The notes beneath the pieces are model-generated. The model did not search any database. It was not told the origin of the DNA and worked only from the letters and a program-made list of their open reading frames with translations. Shown in pieces: positions 52,387 through 62,337 of a DNA stretch of 64,000 nt (position 1 is the first letter of the stretch; each line of letters opens with the position of its first letter). The DNA is from Aquimonas sp041395245 (GTDB lineage Bacteria > Pseudomonadota > Gammaproteobacteria > Xanthomonadales > Xanthomonadaceae), in contig JAWLAY010000013.1 in assembly GCA_041395245.1 (NCBI GenBank), positions 1 to 64,000 on the forward strand, given 5' to 3'. The position numbers and the translations under genes are program-made.

Positions 52387-53270
52387 GGTGAACCTCCAGT
52401 GACGATGGTGCGGGGTGGTTGTGGGCTGTGGGTGAGACGTGACTGCGACGTGCGAAGTGGTCAGGCGGTGCCGTTCGAGCGGCTCGAAGCACCGTCCCAG
52501 GCTCAGGGCTCGAAGCCGTCGAGGAAGATGCGCACCGCGTCGACATCTAGGTACCAGACCTTGCCGTCGGGCGTGGCGGTAAATACCCGGTTGCCGTCAA
52601 CGACCAAAGTCCCCTGCTCATAGCCGTTGTTATCGCGGGTAATGCCATCATTTCTCCCAAAGCTGCCACTGCGGATCGGCGCGGGCCTGGGTAGACAAGC
52701 ACGCCGCCGCCTGCAGCAGGCAGATCCTGGTCGCGCAACCAAATGCAGACGGGTGGTTTCACGGCGGGCTCCTTGGCTCGCGAAAGTTATTACGCGAAAA
52801 GAGGCGCGCTCCTGCCGTTGCCATACGACCAATTGATCGGTGCGCCTTGGTGTGGGCGCGGTTACGGTTGCACCGAGGAACGGCTACTCGAAGCCATTTC
52901 GGAAGATCGCATTGATCACAATGACCTGATTGACCGGCACGCACATGTTGACCTCAACATGGCGCATCGCACCGCTCACTCACCCCGCCAACGCCCGTTG
53001 CGCAGGAAGTCGGCGACGGGTTCAAGTCGGCGAACGCCCTCTGCGCGGCCAATGAGATCCCTGAGCCATCGGGGGGCAAGTTCGATGGGTGCGAGGATCG
53101 TCCGCCCTACTTCCGGTGGCGTTGCGTGGTCGACGTCAATCCGATGCTGGGTGACGTCAGACATTCAGGGATGTATGCATCGGGTCCGCCGCCTAGCTTG
53201 TCATGCCCGATGATTTTCGGCGGGACGAGTATCCTTGCGGCGTCCAATCGCGTTGCATAGAGGCACTGAT
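52387..53270. other. Gene-poor, apparently decayed region
   Basis: About 880 bases with only short fragments: the GFE-tail remnant at 52503-52680, and two minus-strand open stretches (52976-53164 and 53107-53343) whose translations look protein-like in part but have no start context or family. The promoter of tamA must lie at its right end. Confidence 0.5.
52503..52680 (-). pseudogene. 3' remnant of a secreted-protein gene with a GFE C-terminal tail
   Basis: The last roughly 55 codons read as a beta-propeller-like end, 'TLVVDGNRVFTATPDGKVWY', followed by 'DAVRIFLDGFEP'. This is the same C-terminal tail type as the beta-helix protein at 50273. Upstream in this frame the sequence turns into Arg/Cys-rich nonsense translation, and a different frame seems to carry the likely continuation, so the 5' part is lost or frameshifted. 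The upper limit is approximate. Confidence 0.5.
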
Positions 53271-55043
53271 TTGTCTGGTCGATGGCACAGAAATGGTAGG
53301 CGACGGTGGGTTCATCGCCTGGCGTGGTTGCTTGTTCTTGCATCGAATGCCCAAGCCGACGGCTTGGCGCAGATCGACTTGAGCGGGTTGAAAGGCGAGC
53401 AGGCCGACAACGTGCGGGCCATGGTGACCTTGTTCCAGTTGCCGCCCGAGGAGCGCGCCGACCTGCCCGAGGGACGCTTGGGCTGGTTGATCCGCAAGAC
53501 GCCGGCCGAGGTACGCAAGGCGTTGGAGCCGTTCGGGTACTACACGCCTACGGTCGATGTGCAACTGCTGCCGTCGCCACAGGGCGCCAAGGTGACCATC
53601 ACGGTGACGCGCGGCGTGTCGACCAAGCTGCGGCGGCGCAGTGTCGTGGTCGAGGGTGCGGCCAGCGACGATGCGCGCATCCAGAAAGCCATCGCGGCGT
53701 TCAAGCCGAGCATCGGCAAACGCTTCGTGCATTCCACCTACAGTCGCAGCAAGGCGCATATCGAGTCCGAGCTGGCGGCGCATGGCTATTTCGATGCCGA
53801 ACTGGTCAAGGCGCGCGTCGAGGTCACGCGTGCCGATTCGGCGGCGGATGTCGACCTGCAATGGCAGAGCGGTCGGCGCTATCGCTTTGGACCGCTGTAT
53901 GTCGACGGTAGTCACATCGATGCGCGCGTGCTGGCGCGTGCCGTCGGTGAACACACGGGCGAGCCCTACGACGTGGACGTCTTGCTGGGCGTGCACCAGC
54001 GACTGACCGATCTGGACTATTTCGGTCTGATCGACATCCAGCCGCAGATCGAGATGGCCGACGGCGATCAGGTGCCGGTGACGGTTGACCTCAGTCCGTC
54101 GCGACGCACGATCTACAGCGCGGGCCTGAGCTATGGCACCGACTCGGGGGCGGGGTTTCTGCTTGGACTGGATCGCCGTTGGGTGAATGCGCGCGGCCAC
54201 AAATGGAGCAATCGCCTGCAGTGGTCGCAGGTCAATCCGCGCTTCGACAGCGCCTATCGCATCCCGGCCTATCGCTGGTTCGATGGTTGGTACTTTGTCG
54301 GTCTGGGCTATCGCAAGGAAAGCACCGACAGCGTCGAGAATCGCATCAGCGAAGCGGTCGCGGGTCGCGATGGACGCTTTGGCGAATGGACCTTGGGCGT
54401 CAGCCTGCATGCCTTGCGCGAGCGCTATTTGCGGGCGCGCAGTCTGGGCGACTATGCCACCGCGCTGCTGGTCTATCCGGCGCTGCAGGCCAGTCTGGCG
54501 CGGTATGACGATGCCCTGTATGCGCGGCACGGGTTTTCCGCGAGCGGCGAAGTAAGGCTGGGCAGTGATGCCTTTGGCTCGGATTTCAGCTTTGCGCAGT
54601 TGCTCGGTTCGGCGCGCTGGGTACGCGGCTGGGGTGAGCAGGGACGCGTGATCGCGCGAGGCCAGTTTGGCCGCACGTTTGGCGGCAATATCCAGGGTCT
54701 GCCGACCAGTCTGCGTTTCTACGCAGGTGGTGATCGCAGCGTGCGTGGCTACGCCTATCAGGAAATCAGTCCGCAGGACGCCGCAGGCGATCCCATCGGC
54801 GGGCGCAATCTGCTGGTCGGCAGCCTGGAATACGAGCACATGTTCGACGAGCAATGGGGCATGGCGAGCTTTGTCGACGCGGGCAACGCCTTCAACGAGG
54901 TCAGCGAGGGATTGCGGGTCGGCGTGGGACTGGGTTTGCGCTGGCGCTCGCCGATTGGACCGGTGCGGCTTGATCTCGGGCACGGTCTGGATGATCCGCA
55001 GCGCGGCTGGCAGTTGCACCTGGGAATCGGGCCGGAGCGATGA
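53271..55043 (+). CDS. tamA: Autotransporter assembly factor TamA (Omp85 family)
   Basis: About 590 residues. A signal sequence 'RLAWLLVLASNAQA', three POTRA domains (about 30-260) and an Omp85 barrel with 'GGDRSVRGYAYQEISPQDAA' (the conserved R-G-Y loop) and 'GLRWRSPIGPVRLDLGHGL'. With TamB it builds outer-membrane proteins or moves lipids across the envelope. No ATG precedes the signal; TTG 53271 with AGAGG eight bases upstream is the best start, TTG 53235 the alternative. The stop overlaps tamB by four bases. Confidence 0.92.
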   Translation: MSGRWHRNGRRRWVHRLAWLLVLASNAQADGLAQIDLSGLKGEQADNVRAMVTLFQLPPEERADLPEGRLGWLIRKTPAEVRKALEPFGYYTPTVDVQLLPSPQGAKVTITVTRGVSTKLRRRSVVVEGAASDDARIQKAIAAFKPSIGKRFVHSTYSRSKAHIESELAAHGYFDAELVKARVEVTRADSAADVDLQWQSGRRYRFGPLYVDGSHIDARVLARAVGEHTGEPYDVDVLLGVHQRLTDLDYFGLIDIQPQIEMADGDQVPVTVDLSPSRRTIYSAGLSYGTDSGAGFLLGLDRRWVNARGHKWSNRLQWSQVNPRFDSAYRIPAYRWFDGWYFVGLGYRKESTDSVENRISEAVAGRDGRFGEWTLGVSLHALRERYLRARSLGDYATALLVYPALQASLARYDDALYARHGFSASGEVRLGSDAFGSDFSFAQLLGSARWVRGWGEQGRVIARGQFGRTFGGNIQGLPTSLRFYAGGDRSVRGYAYQEISPQDAAGDPIGGRNLLVGSLEYEHMFDEQWGMASFVDAGNAFNEVSEGLRVGVGLGLRWRSPIGPVRLDLGHGLDDPQRGWQLHLGIGPER

Positions 55044-58000
55044 GCGAGCAGTCCGTGTCGAGCCCATCCCCTGCGCAGCGCTCGCGACGCTGGCGCGCTG
55101 CGCTCCTGCTGCTCGCTGCATTCCTGCTGCTGTTGTTCAGTACGCCGTGGATGCTGCTGCAATGGGCGCAGCACAGCGTCGCGGGGCGGGATGAACTGTT
55201 GGCGCTGGCGCAGCGGCAACTGGGTAGCGAGCACCTGCACTGGACCGCCGTCGATGGCGTGCTGAGCGATGGCGTGCGGATCGATGGCCTGCGCTATGTC
55301 GCTGAGGGCCTGGAGGTGTTCGTTGAGCACGCCAATCTGCGTGCCACCGCCGAACTGGGCTGGCCACTACGTTTGAACGTGCAGGCGCTGGATCTGCAAC
55401 AGGTGCAGATACGTACGTGGCCGAGCGGCGCAGCGGCGAATGCCGGGCCTGCGGCCTTGCCCGCATTGGACGCGCCACTGGATCTGGCGCTGCACGCGAG
55501 TGTGACGGGACTGGCCGTGCAGTCACTGACGACATCACCGAGTGCGGACAGCGCCGAGATATGTCCACCATGGATCGAGCACGCCACGCTGCAACTCGCC
55601 TTGCGCGACGGTCGCCTGCACATCGAAGACCTGCACCTGCGAAGTGGCGAGGCGGCGCAGTCGGTCGAGGTGCCGCAAAGCAGCGTGCGCCTGCAGGGCG
55701 ACATCGACACGACGCGGCAATGGCAACACCAACTCACGCTGCAATGGCTGGCCTCGGCATCGATGCCTGCGGGCTGGCCGCAGCAGGTGAATGCCGCACT
55801 GCGCGGTGATTTGCGGTTGACGCAAATGGACCTGCAGGCGCAAAGCACGGACAACGCGCAACAGCTCCGATTGCAACTGGCGGCGCGTGATCTGCTGCAG
55901 CAGCCCACGGGCCAATGGCAACTGGACAGCGCGGCGTGGACACTGCCCGTCGGCGACGAGGCGATCTGGCAGGACATTCACTGGACCGGCGAGCTGAGCG
56001 GTGCGTCGAACGCTCTGCTGCTGCAAACCGAAGCGGTGGCGCGTCATGGCGACGTGCGTTTTGAGTTGGCACCGATGCAGGCCGTGCAGACCGCGCAGGG
56101 CTGGCAAATCGAGGGCATGCAACTGAAGGTCGGCGAGGGTCTGTTGACGGCATCCGGTCAACTTGCCACCAACGCGACACAGACCCACGCGCTGCAGTGG
56201 CACGCGACCGCGTTGCGCTGGCCGATGGCGGATCTGGGCGAGGTGCAGATTGATGGTGACGTGAAGATCGAAGGCCCGACGGATGCCTTGCAGATGCACA
56301 CCGATGTGGTCCTTTTGCGGCCCCCGCATCGCGCCGCGATCCAGGCCACCGCCGCGCTGCAGGGTTCGCATCTGGCGATTCCGTCGCTGCAGATCGACAG
56401 CGGGCGCACCGACGCGGATGCCCACGGCAGACTCGAAGGCAGTGCCGAACTGGACTGGGCAGACGGCTGGCAATGGCAGCTCGATGCCCAGGCGCAGCAG
56501 TTGAATCCCGCCTTGGGGTGGCCCGACTGGGCGGGCAGCCTGAGCGCGCAACTGCAAAGCGAGGGGCGCTGGCAGGACGACCGCACCGAGGGTCGACTGC
56601 AGGTTCGCGAACTGCAGGGTCAACTGCAGGACACCGCACTGGCGGGCGAGGTCGAACTGCATTGGCAGGCGCGTGATGAAGCGCAACTCAGTGCCGCGTT
56701 GAACGTCGGCAGCGGGCGTCTGCGCGGTGACCTGTCGCTGGCGGACGAGCTGCAGGGCGAATGGCGATTGCAGGACTGGGATCTGGCGGCCTTGCGCTTG
56801 CCTGGCATGCCGATGCAGGGTCGGATTGAGGCACACCTGGGCGTGAGCGGGACGCGGGATGCGCCGCGCCTGGATATCGATGCGAAGGCGCGCGATCTGG
56901 CGGTTTCCGGTCTCGCAGCCAAAACACTGACGGGTCAAGGACGGCTGGGTTGGGGCGGCGATGCCCCCTTGAGGTTCGATGTGTCCGGCAGCGAGCTGAG
57001 TCTCGCGGGACAAGCGCTGACCGCACTGGCGGTGCAAGTCGACGGTCGATGGTCGGCACAGCAATGGCAGGCACGCCTGCAGACCGCGCAGGGCGAACTG
57101 ACGGCGCAAGCGCATGGCGGTGGTGATGCGAGCGCCTGGTCGGGCACGCTCGACCGTCTGCAGGTGAGTTCGGTCAATCCGCGCTGGGCCAGTTGGAATC
57201 TGCGCCAAGCCGTTGTCGTGCAGATGGGCGACAGCACGCGCATCACGCCCTTCTGCATCGACAACGGCGCCGAGGCGCGGCTCTGTGCTCAGGTCGACTG
57301 GCCCGCTGATGGTGAAGCCATCGCCAGCGCGCAGCTCAACGAATTGCCCTGGGGCTCGCTGTCGGTGCTGCTCTCGCCCGAGCAGCGCGCCGCCTTGCCG
57401 GTGCGACTGGCGGGGTCGATCCATGCCTCGGTAATGGCAGCGCGCTCCGCACAGGGCGCGCTGAGCGGCGAGATGCGTCTTGACAGCGCACTGGCGATTT
57501 CTCCCCGGCGCGGTTCGCGCGATGCGCCGCCGGTGTTGCAGGTGCCGACGCTCAGCGTGGTCGCGGCGGTCGATGCGCAGGGCTGGCGTTTGCAATCGGC
57601 CGCCGAGCTGTTTGCGGCCGAGACGCGAGTCGGACAATGGCATGTCGATCTTGGTGTGGCGTCGCTGCAGGACGATGCGCTGCTGCAGGGCGAAGCGCAG
57701 GCGCAGTTGACGCGTCTTGACTGGCTGGAGGCACTGAGTCGGCAGGCGCTGGTCAACGTGCAAGGGCGCTTCGACCTGCAGGCGCAATTGGGCGGCAGCC
57801 TGGCGCAGCCCCAAGTGCAGGGCGCTGCGCAGGTGCAGGCCTTCGCGGCCGAACTGCCCGCCGCAGGCATTCGCCTGCAGGCGGGTCATGCCGAATTGCA
57901 AGGTGCGGGCAGCCAATGGCAGGTTGCCGGTGAAGTCACCTCCGGCCAGCCCTTGCGCTTGACGGGAACGCTGGATTTCCGGCCAGAGGTGCGGGATCGC

Positions 58001-58936
58001 CTGCTGTTGCGCTTGGAAGGTGAGCAGGTCGAGCTGGCGAACACACCGAACTTTCAGTTGCTGGCCAGTCCGGCGGTGGATCTGAGCTTGCGCGATGAGG
58101 TGCTGCGTCTGCGCGGTACGGTGGGCGTGCCGCGCGCACTGATCAAACTCGACGGCATGGACAGTACGGTGAGCGCCTCGCCGGACGTGGTGGTACTCGA
58201 TCCCGCCAGCAAGGAAGCCAGCGTGGTCGCCTCACGGGTCGATGCCAATCTGACCTTCGCCCTGGGCGACGCGGTGCGTCTGGAGGGATTCGGCCTGAAA
58301 GGCAATGTGGCGGGTGATCTGCGCGTGCGCGAACGCCCGGGGCGTGCCACCACCGGCAGTGGCAGCCTCAATGTGACCGGACGCTATCGCGCCTATGGTC
58401 AGGATCTGGAGATCACGCGCGGGCGGCTGTCCTTTGCGACCTCGCCAATCGACAACCCCGGTCTGGATATCCGCGCCGAGCGACGGGTCGACAGCGTGAC
58501 GGCAGGCATCCGCCTGCTGGGCACCGCCAAGTCGCCGAACCTCACTGTCTGGTCCGACCCGGCGATGGACTCGTCGGAAGCCTTGTCCTACCTCGTGCTT
58601 GGCAGACCATTGCGGTCCGCTTCGGGTGCCGATGGTCGGCAGCTCGATGCCGCCGCCACGGCGCTGGGCGCGGGGGGCAACTTCCTGGCCGAGCAACTGG
58701 GTACGCGACTGGGACTGGATCAGGCCGGTGTCGCCGATTCCGAAGCGCTGGGCGGCGCGGCGCTCACCGTGGGCAAATATCTCTCGCCGCGCCTGTTGCT
58801 GAGTTATGGCGTGTCGCTGTTCGGCGAGGGCCAGGTGGTGAGTCTCAACTACCTCATCAACGAAGCCTGGAATCTGCAGATCGACGCCAGTCCCAAGGAA
58901 AATCGCGGCTCCATCAACTACCGTCGCGAGCGCTGA
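55040..58936 (+). CDS. tamB: Translocation and assembly module protein TamB (AsmA/DUF490-like)
   Basis: 1298 residues. An N-terminal membrane anchor (about 15-35, 'ALLLLAAFLLLLFSTPWMLL') is followed by a very long repetitive beta-structure rich in Gln, Leu and Ala. The C-terminal DUF490 domain contains 'VTGRYRAYGQDLEITRGRLS', 'LSYLVLGRPLRS' and 'QVVSLNYLINEAWNLQIDAS'. It spans the periplasm and works with TamA, to whose gene it is translationally coupled. Length matches the family (about 1260 in E. coli). Confidence 0.94.
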   Translation: MSEQSVSSPSPAQRSRRWRAALLLLAAFLLLLFSTPWMLLQWAQHSVAGRDELLALAQRQLGSEHLHWTAVDGVLSDGVRIDGLRYVAEGLEVFVEHANLRATAELGWPLRLNVQALDLQQVQIRTWPSGAAANAGPAALPALDAPLDLALHASVTGLAVQSLTTSPSADSAEICPPWIEHATLQLALRDGRLHIEDLHLRSGEAAQSVEVPQSSVRLQGDIDTTRQWQHQLTLQWLASASMPAGWPQQVNAALRGDLRLTQMDLQAQSTDNAQQLRLQLAARDLLQQPTGQWQLDSAAWTLPVGDEAIWQDIHWTGELSGASNALLLQTEAVARHGDVRFELAPMQAVQTAQGWQIEGMQLKVGEGLLTASGQLATNATQTHALQWHATALRWPMADLGEVQIDGDVKIEGPTDALQMHTDVVLLRPPHRAAIQATAALQGSHLAIPSLQIDSGRTDADAHGRLEGSAELDWADGWQWQLDAQAQQLNPALGWPDWAGSLSAQLQSEGRWQDDRTEGRLQVRELQGQLQDTALAGEVELHWQARDEAQLSAALNVGSGRLRGDLSLADELQGEWRLQDWDLAALRLPGMPMQGRIEAHLGVSGTRDAPRLDIDAKARDLAVSGLAAKTLTGQGRLGWGGDAPLRFDVSGSELSLAGQALTALAVQVDGRWSAQQWQARLQTAQGELTAQAHGGGDASAWSGTLDRLQVSSVNPRWASWNLRQAVVVQMGDSTRITPFCIDNGAEARLCAQVDWPADGEAIASAQLNELPWGSLSVLLSPEQRAALPVRLAGSIHASVMAARSAQGALSGEMRLDSALAISPRRGSRDAPPVLQVPTLSVVAAVDAQGWRLQSAAELFAAETRVGQWHVDLGVASLQDDALLQGEAQAQLTRLDWLEALSRQALVNVQGRFDLQAQLGGSLAQPQVQGAAQVQAFAAELPAAGIRLQAGHAELQGAGSQWQVAGEVTSGQPLRLTGTLDFRPEVRDRLLLRLEGEQVELANTPNFQLLASPAVDLSLRDEVLRLRGTVGVPRALIKLDGMDSTVSASPDVVVLDPASKEASVVASRVDANLTFALGDAVRLEGFGLKGNVAGDLRVRERPGRATTGSGSLNVTGRYRAYGQDLEITRGRLSFATSPIDNPGLDIRAERRVDSVTAGIRLLGTAKSPNLTVWSDPAMDSSEALSYLVLGRPLRSASGADGRQLDAAATALGAGGNFLAEQLGTRLGLDQAGVADSEALGGAALTVGKYLSPRLLLSYGVSLFGEGQVVSLNYLINEAWNLQIDASPKENRGSINYRRER

Positions 58937-59019
58937 GCGGAATCGCGCGGCATTGATCGAAGTCAGACGGCATGGGGCGGGTTATCGTTAAGGTTTGCCG
59001 CCGCCGACCGGAGCCCGCC

Positions 59020-59811
59020 ATGCGACTCGACGATCCTGTTCCTGCCCTGAGCCTGCACGACGCCGCATTGCGCGCGCTGGCGGCGATGGATCTGACCAGT
59101 CTGGGTGAAACCGACAGCCCCGAGCGCATCCGCAATCTGTGCCGGTCCGCGCTCACGCCCTACGGTTCGCCTGCGGCGATCTGTGTCTATCCCGAACACA
59201 TCGAAGGCGCCCGTCGCGCGCTGGACGGCGAGCAACTGTCGGCAGTGCGGATCGCCACGGTGGTGAACTTTCCCGAGGGCGCGGAAGACCCGCTGCGGGT
59301 CAAGCGCGAAACCCAGCGCGCGGTGGCAGCGGGTGCGGATGAGGTCGATGTGGTGATGCCGTATCGCGCACTGCAACGTGGCGATGTCGGTGTCGTCAAT
59401 GCGGTACTGCTTGCCGCACGCGAGGCCAGCGCCGGGCGCTGTCTGAAAGTCATCATCGAAAGCGGCGAACTGAGCGATGAAGACAGCATCCGCCGCGCCA
59501 GTCTGCTGGCCATCGAGTCCGGGGCCGATTTCATCAAGACCTCCACCGGCAAGGTGCCGGTCAATGCCACGCTGGAGGCGGCGGAAATCATGTTGTCGGC
59601 GATCAGCGACTGCGGTGGCAGTTGCGGCTTCAAGGCGGCCGGTGGCATCCGCACGGTAGAGGACGCGCGGCAGTATCTCGCGATGGCGGATCGTTTGCTG
59701 GGCATCGGCTGGGCCGCGCCGGAGCGCTTCCGGTTCGGCGCCAGCGGATTGCTGCAGGACGTGCTGGGCGTGCTGTCGGGCAATGCTTCCAGCAGCGACG
59801 GAGGCTATTGA
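59020..59811 (+). CDS. deoC: Deoxyribose-phosphate aldolase
   Basis: 263 residues. It splits deoxyribose-5-phosphate into glyceraldehyde-3-phosphate and acetaldehyde. Active-site residues are Asp109 ('DEVDVVMPY'), the Schiff-base Lys173 ('DFIKTSTGK') and Lys205 ('CGFKAAGGIRT'). ATG 59020 has CGGAG six bases upstream. It is first in deoC-deoA-deoB-deoD, two bases before deoA. No DeoR or CytR gene or operator was recognised. Confidence 0.96.
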   Translation: MRLDDPVPALSLHDAALRALAAMDLTSLGETDSPERIRNLCRSALTPYGSPAAICVYPEHIEGARRALDGEQLSAVRIATVVNFPEGAEDPLRVKRETQRAVAAGADEVDVVMPYRALQRGDVGVVNAVLLAAREASAGRCLKVIIESGELSDEDSIRRASLLAIESGADFIKTSTGKVPVNATLEAAEIMLSAISDCGGSCGFKAAGGIRTVEDARQYLAMADRLLGIGWAAPERFRFGASGLLQDVLGVLSGNASSSDGGY

Positions 59812-59813
59812 GC

Positions 59814-61133
59814 ATGGATGTCGCCGCGCTGCTGCGGCGCAAGCGCGAAGGGCATGCGCTCGGTCGCGACGAGTTGCAGTCCTTTGCGCGTGCGACGGCC
59901 GAACAAGCCGTGGCGGACGCGCAGCTTGGCGCCTTCGCGATGGCCGTCTGTTTGCGCGGCATGAGCAGCGAGGAAACCCGCGACTGGACGCTGGCGATGC
60001 GCGACAGCGGGCAACGCCTCGACTGGTCCGATCTCAAGACACGAGGACCGATCCTCGACAAACACAGCACAGGCGGCGTGGGTGATACCGTCAGCCTGAT
60101 GCTCGGTCCGATGCTGGCCGCCTGTGGTGCCTATGTGCCGATGTTGTCGGGACGCGGCTTGGGGCACACAGGCGGCACGCTCGACAAGCTGGAAGCGATT
60201 CCGGGCTATACCGCCGACATCGATACCACGCGCCTGCGTGCTGTCGTGGCGGAAACCGGTCTTGCCATCGTGGCGGCCAATGCCGATCTGGCGCCGGCGG
60301 ATCGACGCTTGTACGCGGTGCGCGACGTGACCGCGACAGTCGACTCGCTGCCCTTGATCACCGCCTCGATCCTGTCGAAAAAGCTCGCGGCGGGCACCGA
60401 TGCACTGGTGCTGGATGTCAAACACGGCAGCGGCGCGACCTTGCCCGATCCCGCCGCGGCGCGTGAGCTCGCCGAGGCCCTGTCGACGGTGGCCAATGCC
60501 GCCGGATTGCCGACCCGCGTGCTGTTGACCGACATGAATCAACCGCTGGCACCGGCCTTGGGCAATGCCATCGAAGTGGACGTGGCGCGTGCCTATCTGC
60601 AGGGCCGCGAGCGTCCCGCGCGCCTGCACGAAGTGACGCTGGCGCTGGGCGCGGAGTTGCTCTGCTTGGCGAAGCTGGCCGACACGCCTGCCGCAGCGCG
60701 CGGGCAATTGCTGGCGACGCTGGATTCGGGCGCGGCAGCCGAGCGCTTCGCGCGCATGGTGCATGCGTTGGGCGGTCCGCTGGACGTGTTTTCCTGCGCC
60801 CTGCCGCGCGCGCCCTTCAGTGCGCCGGTGTACCCCTTGCGTGCGGGCGTGGTGAGCGCCATGGATGGACGCCATCTCGGGCAAGTGGTGATCGGCCTGG
60901 GTGGCGGACGACGCTTGCCGACGGATCGGATCGACCCGCGTGTCGGGCTCAGTCATGTGGTCTCGCTGGGGCAGGCCATCGATACCCATCATCCACTGGC
61001 CATCGTGCATGCGGCGGATGCCAGCGACTACGCCCGCGCCGCGATGTGTGTGCGCGAAGCGATCAGCATCGGCGACGCGGCCCCGTCTGCGGCACCATTG
61101 TGGCAGCCCTTGCACACCGGGCCCGGCGCATGA
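59814..61133 (+). CDS. deoA: Thymidine phosphorylase
   Basis: 439 residues, the E. coli length. It cleaves thymidine with phosphate to thymine and deoxyribose-1-phosphate. The active-site blocks are 'DKHSTGGVGDTVSLMLGPML', 'MLSGRGLGHTGGTLDKLEAI' and 'DVKHGSGATLPDP'. ATG 59814 follows the deoC stop by two bases, and the gene overlaps deoB by four bases. Confidence 0.96.
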   Translation: MDVAALLRRKREGHALGRDELQSFARATAEQAVADAQLGAFAMAVCLRGMSSEETRDWTLAMRDSGQRLDWSDLKTRGPILDKHSTGGVGDTVSLMLGPMLAACGAYVPMLSGRGLGHTGGTLDKLEAIPGYTADIDTTRLRAVVAETGLAIVAANADLAPADRRLYAVRDVTATVDSLPLITASILSKKLAAGTDALVLDVKHGSGATLPDPAAARELAEALSTVANAAGLPTRVLLTDMNQPLAPALGNAIEVDVARAYLQGRERPARLHEVTLALGAELLCLAKLADTPAAARGQLLATLDSGAAAERFARMVHALGGPLDVFSCALPRAPFSAPVYPLRAGVVSAMDGRHLGQVVIGLGGGRRLPTDRIDPRVGLSHVVSLGQAIDTHHPLAIVHAADASDYARAAMCVREAISIGDAAPSAAPLWQPLHTGPGA

Positions 61134-62329
61134 GTCGCGTCGTCTGGCTGGTGATGGATTCGGTCGGCATCGGCGCGCTGCCGGATGCGCAGCGATTAGG
61201 TGACGCCGGTGCCGATACGCTCGGTCATATCGCGCAGTGGTGCGCGACCACGCGTGGACGCGTTCTGCAGATTCCCACACTGCGGCAACTTGGCCTGGGT
61301 CGGGCGTACCAATGCGTCCATGGCAGGCCGCTCGCTGGCATGCCGGAGGACGCCGCCCCGCTCGGCAGTTACGGCGCCGCTCGTGAACGCTCGACTGGCA
61401 AGGACACCGTGTCCGGGCATTGGGAGTTGTGCGGCCTGCCGGTCGACTTCGACTGGGGCTATTTCGACGCGCCCAGTGAGAGCTTCCCGCCCGCGCTGCT
61501 GCAGGCACTCGCGCAGGCGGCGGGCACCGAGGGCGTGCTCGGCAACTGTCATGCCTCGGGCACCAAGATCATCACGCAACTCGGCGAACAACATCTGCGC
61601 AGCGGCTGGCCGATTGTCTACACCTCGGCCGATTCGGTGCTGCAGATTGCCGCGCACGAGACGACATTCGGCCTGCAGCGTCTGTATGCGCTGTGCGACG
61701 TGGCGCGCACGTTGGTCGATCCGTATCGCATCGGTCGGGTGATCGCGCGACCCTTTGTCGGCGACAGCGCGACCACGTTCAAACGCACGCCCAACCGACA
61801 CGACTACGCCACGCCACCGACCGCGCCGACCTTGCTGGATGCGCTGAAGGAGGCCGGTCGCGCCGTGATCGGCATCGGCAAGATCGGTGACATCTTCGCC
61901 ATGCAGGGCATCACCGACAGCCGCAAGGCCAGCGGGCTGGAGGCCTTGATGCAAAGCACACGCGAGGCGATACGCGATGGCGCTGACGGCGCTCTGGTGT
62001 TCACCAATCTGGTCGACTTCGATCAGGAATACGGCCATCGCCGCGACGTTGCGGGCTATGCCGACGCGCTGGAGCGCTTCGACGCTCTGCTGCCCGCGTT
62101 GATCGACGAATTGCGCGATGACGATCTGTTGCTGCTCTGCGCCGACCATGGCAACGATCCGACCTGGCGCGGCAACGACCACACCCGCGAACACATTCCC
62201 GTGCTGGCCTATGCGCGCGGTCGCTCGGCGCAGTCGCTCGGTGTGCGCGAGAGCTTTGCCGATGTCGGACAAAGCATCGCCACCTGGCTGCGCGTTCCCG
62301 CCCTGCGCCACGGTCAGTCCTTTCTGTAG
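61130..62329 (+). CDS. deoB: Phosphopentomutase
   Basis: 399 residues. It converts (deoxy)ribose-1-phosphate to the 5-phosphate, linking deoA/deoD to deoC. It is an alkaline-phosphatase-fold metalloenzyme with 'LVMDSVGIGALPDAQ', 'STGKDTVSGHWEL' (phospho-Thr), 'NLVDFDQEYGHRRD' and 'CADHGNDPTWRGNDHTREH'. ATG 61130 overlaps the deoA stop. Confidence 0.96.
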   Translation: MSRVVWLVMDSVGIGALPDAQRLGDAGADTLGHIAQWCATTRGRVLQIPTLRQLGLGRAYQCVHGRPLAGMPEDAAPLGSYGAARERSTGKDTVSGHWELCGLPVDFDWGYFDAPSESFPPALLQALAQAAGTEGVLGNCHASGTKIITQLGEQHLRSGWPIVYTSADSVLQIAAHETTFGLQRLYALCDVARTLVDPYRIGRVIARPFVGDSATTFKRTPNRHDYATPPTAPTLLDALKEAGRAVIGIGKIGDIFAMQGITDSRKASGLEALMQSTREAIRDGADGALVFTNLVDFDQEYGHRRDVAGYADALERFDALLPALIDELRDDDLLLLCADHGNDPTWRGNDHTREHIPVLAYARGRSAQSLGVRESFADVGQSIATWLRVPALRHGQSFL

Positions 62330-62337
62330 AGCCGCCC

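Noticed and set aside
53107..53343. Short minus-strand open frames (also 52976-53164) before tamA
   Set aside because: Translations have no family, weak start context and overlap the tamA signal-peptide region; kept only as part of the decayed stretch.
55535..57916. Minus-strand open frame opposite tamB
   Set aside because: Gln/Arg/Leu-rich antisense of the repetitive tamB sequence with no recognisable domain.
59805..61508. Minus-strand open frame opposite deoA and deoB
   Set aside because: Both deo genes are full length with active-site motifs; the reverse frame is a shadow.
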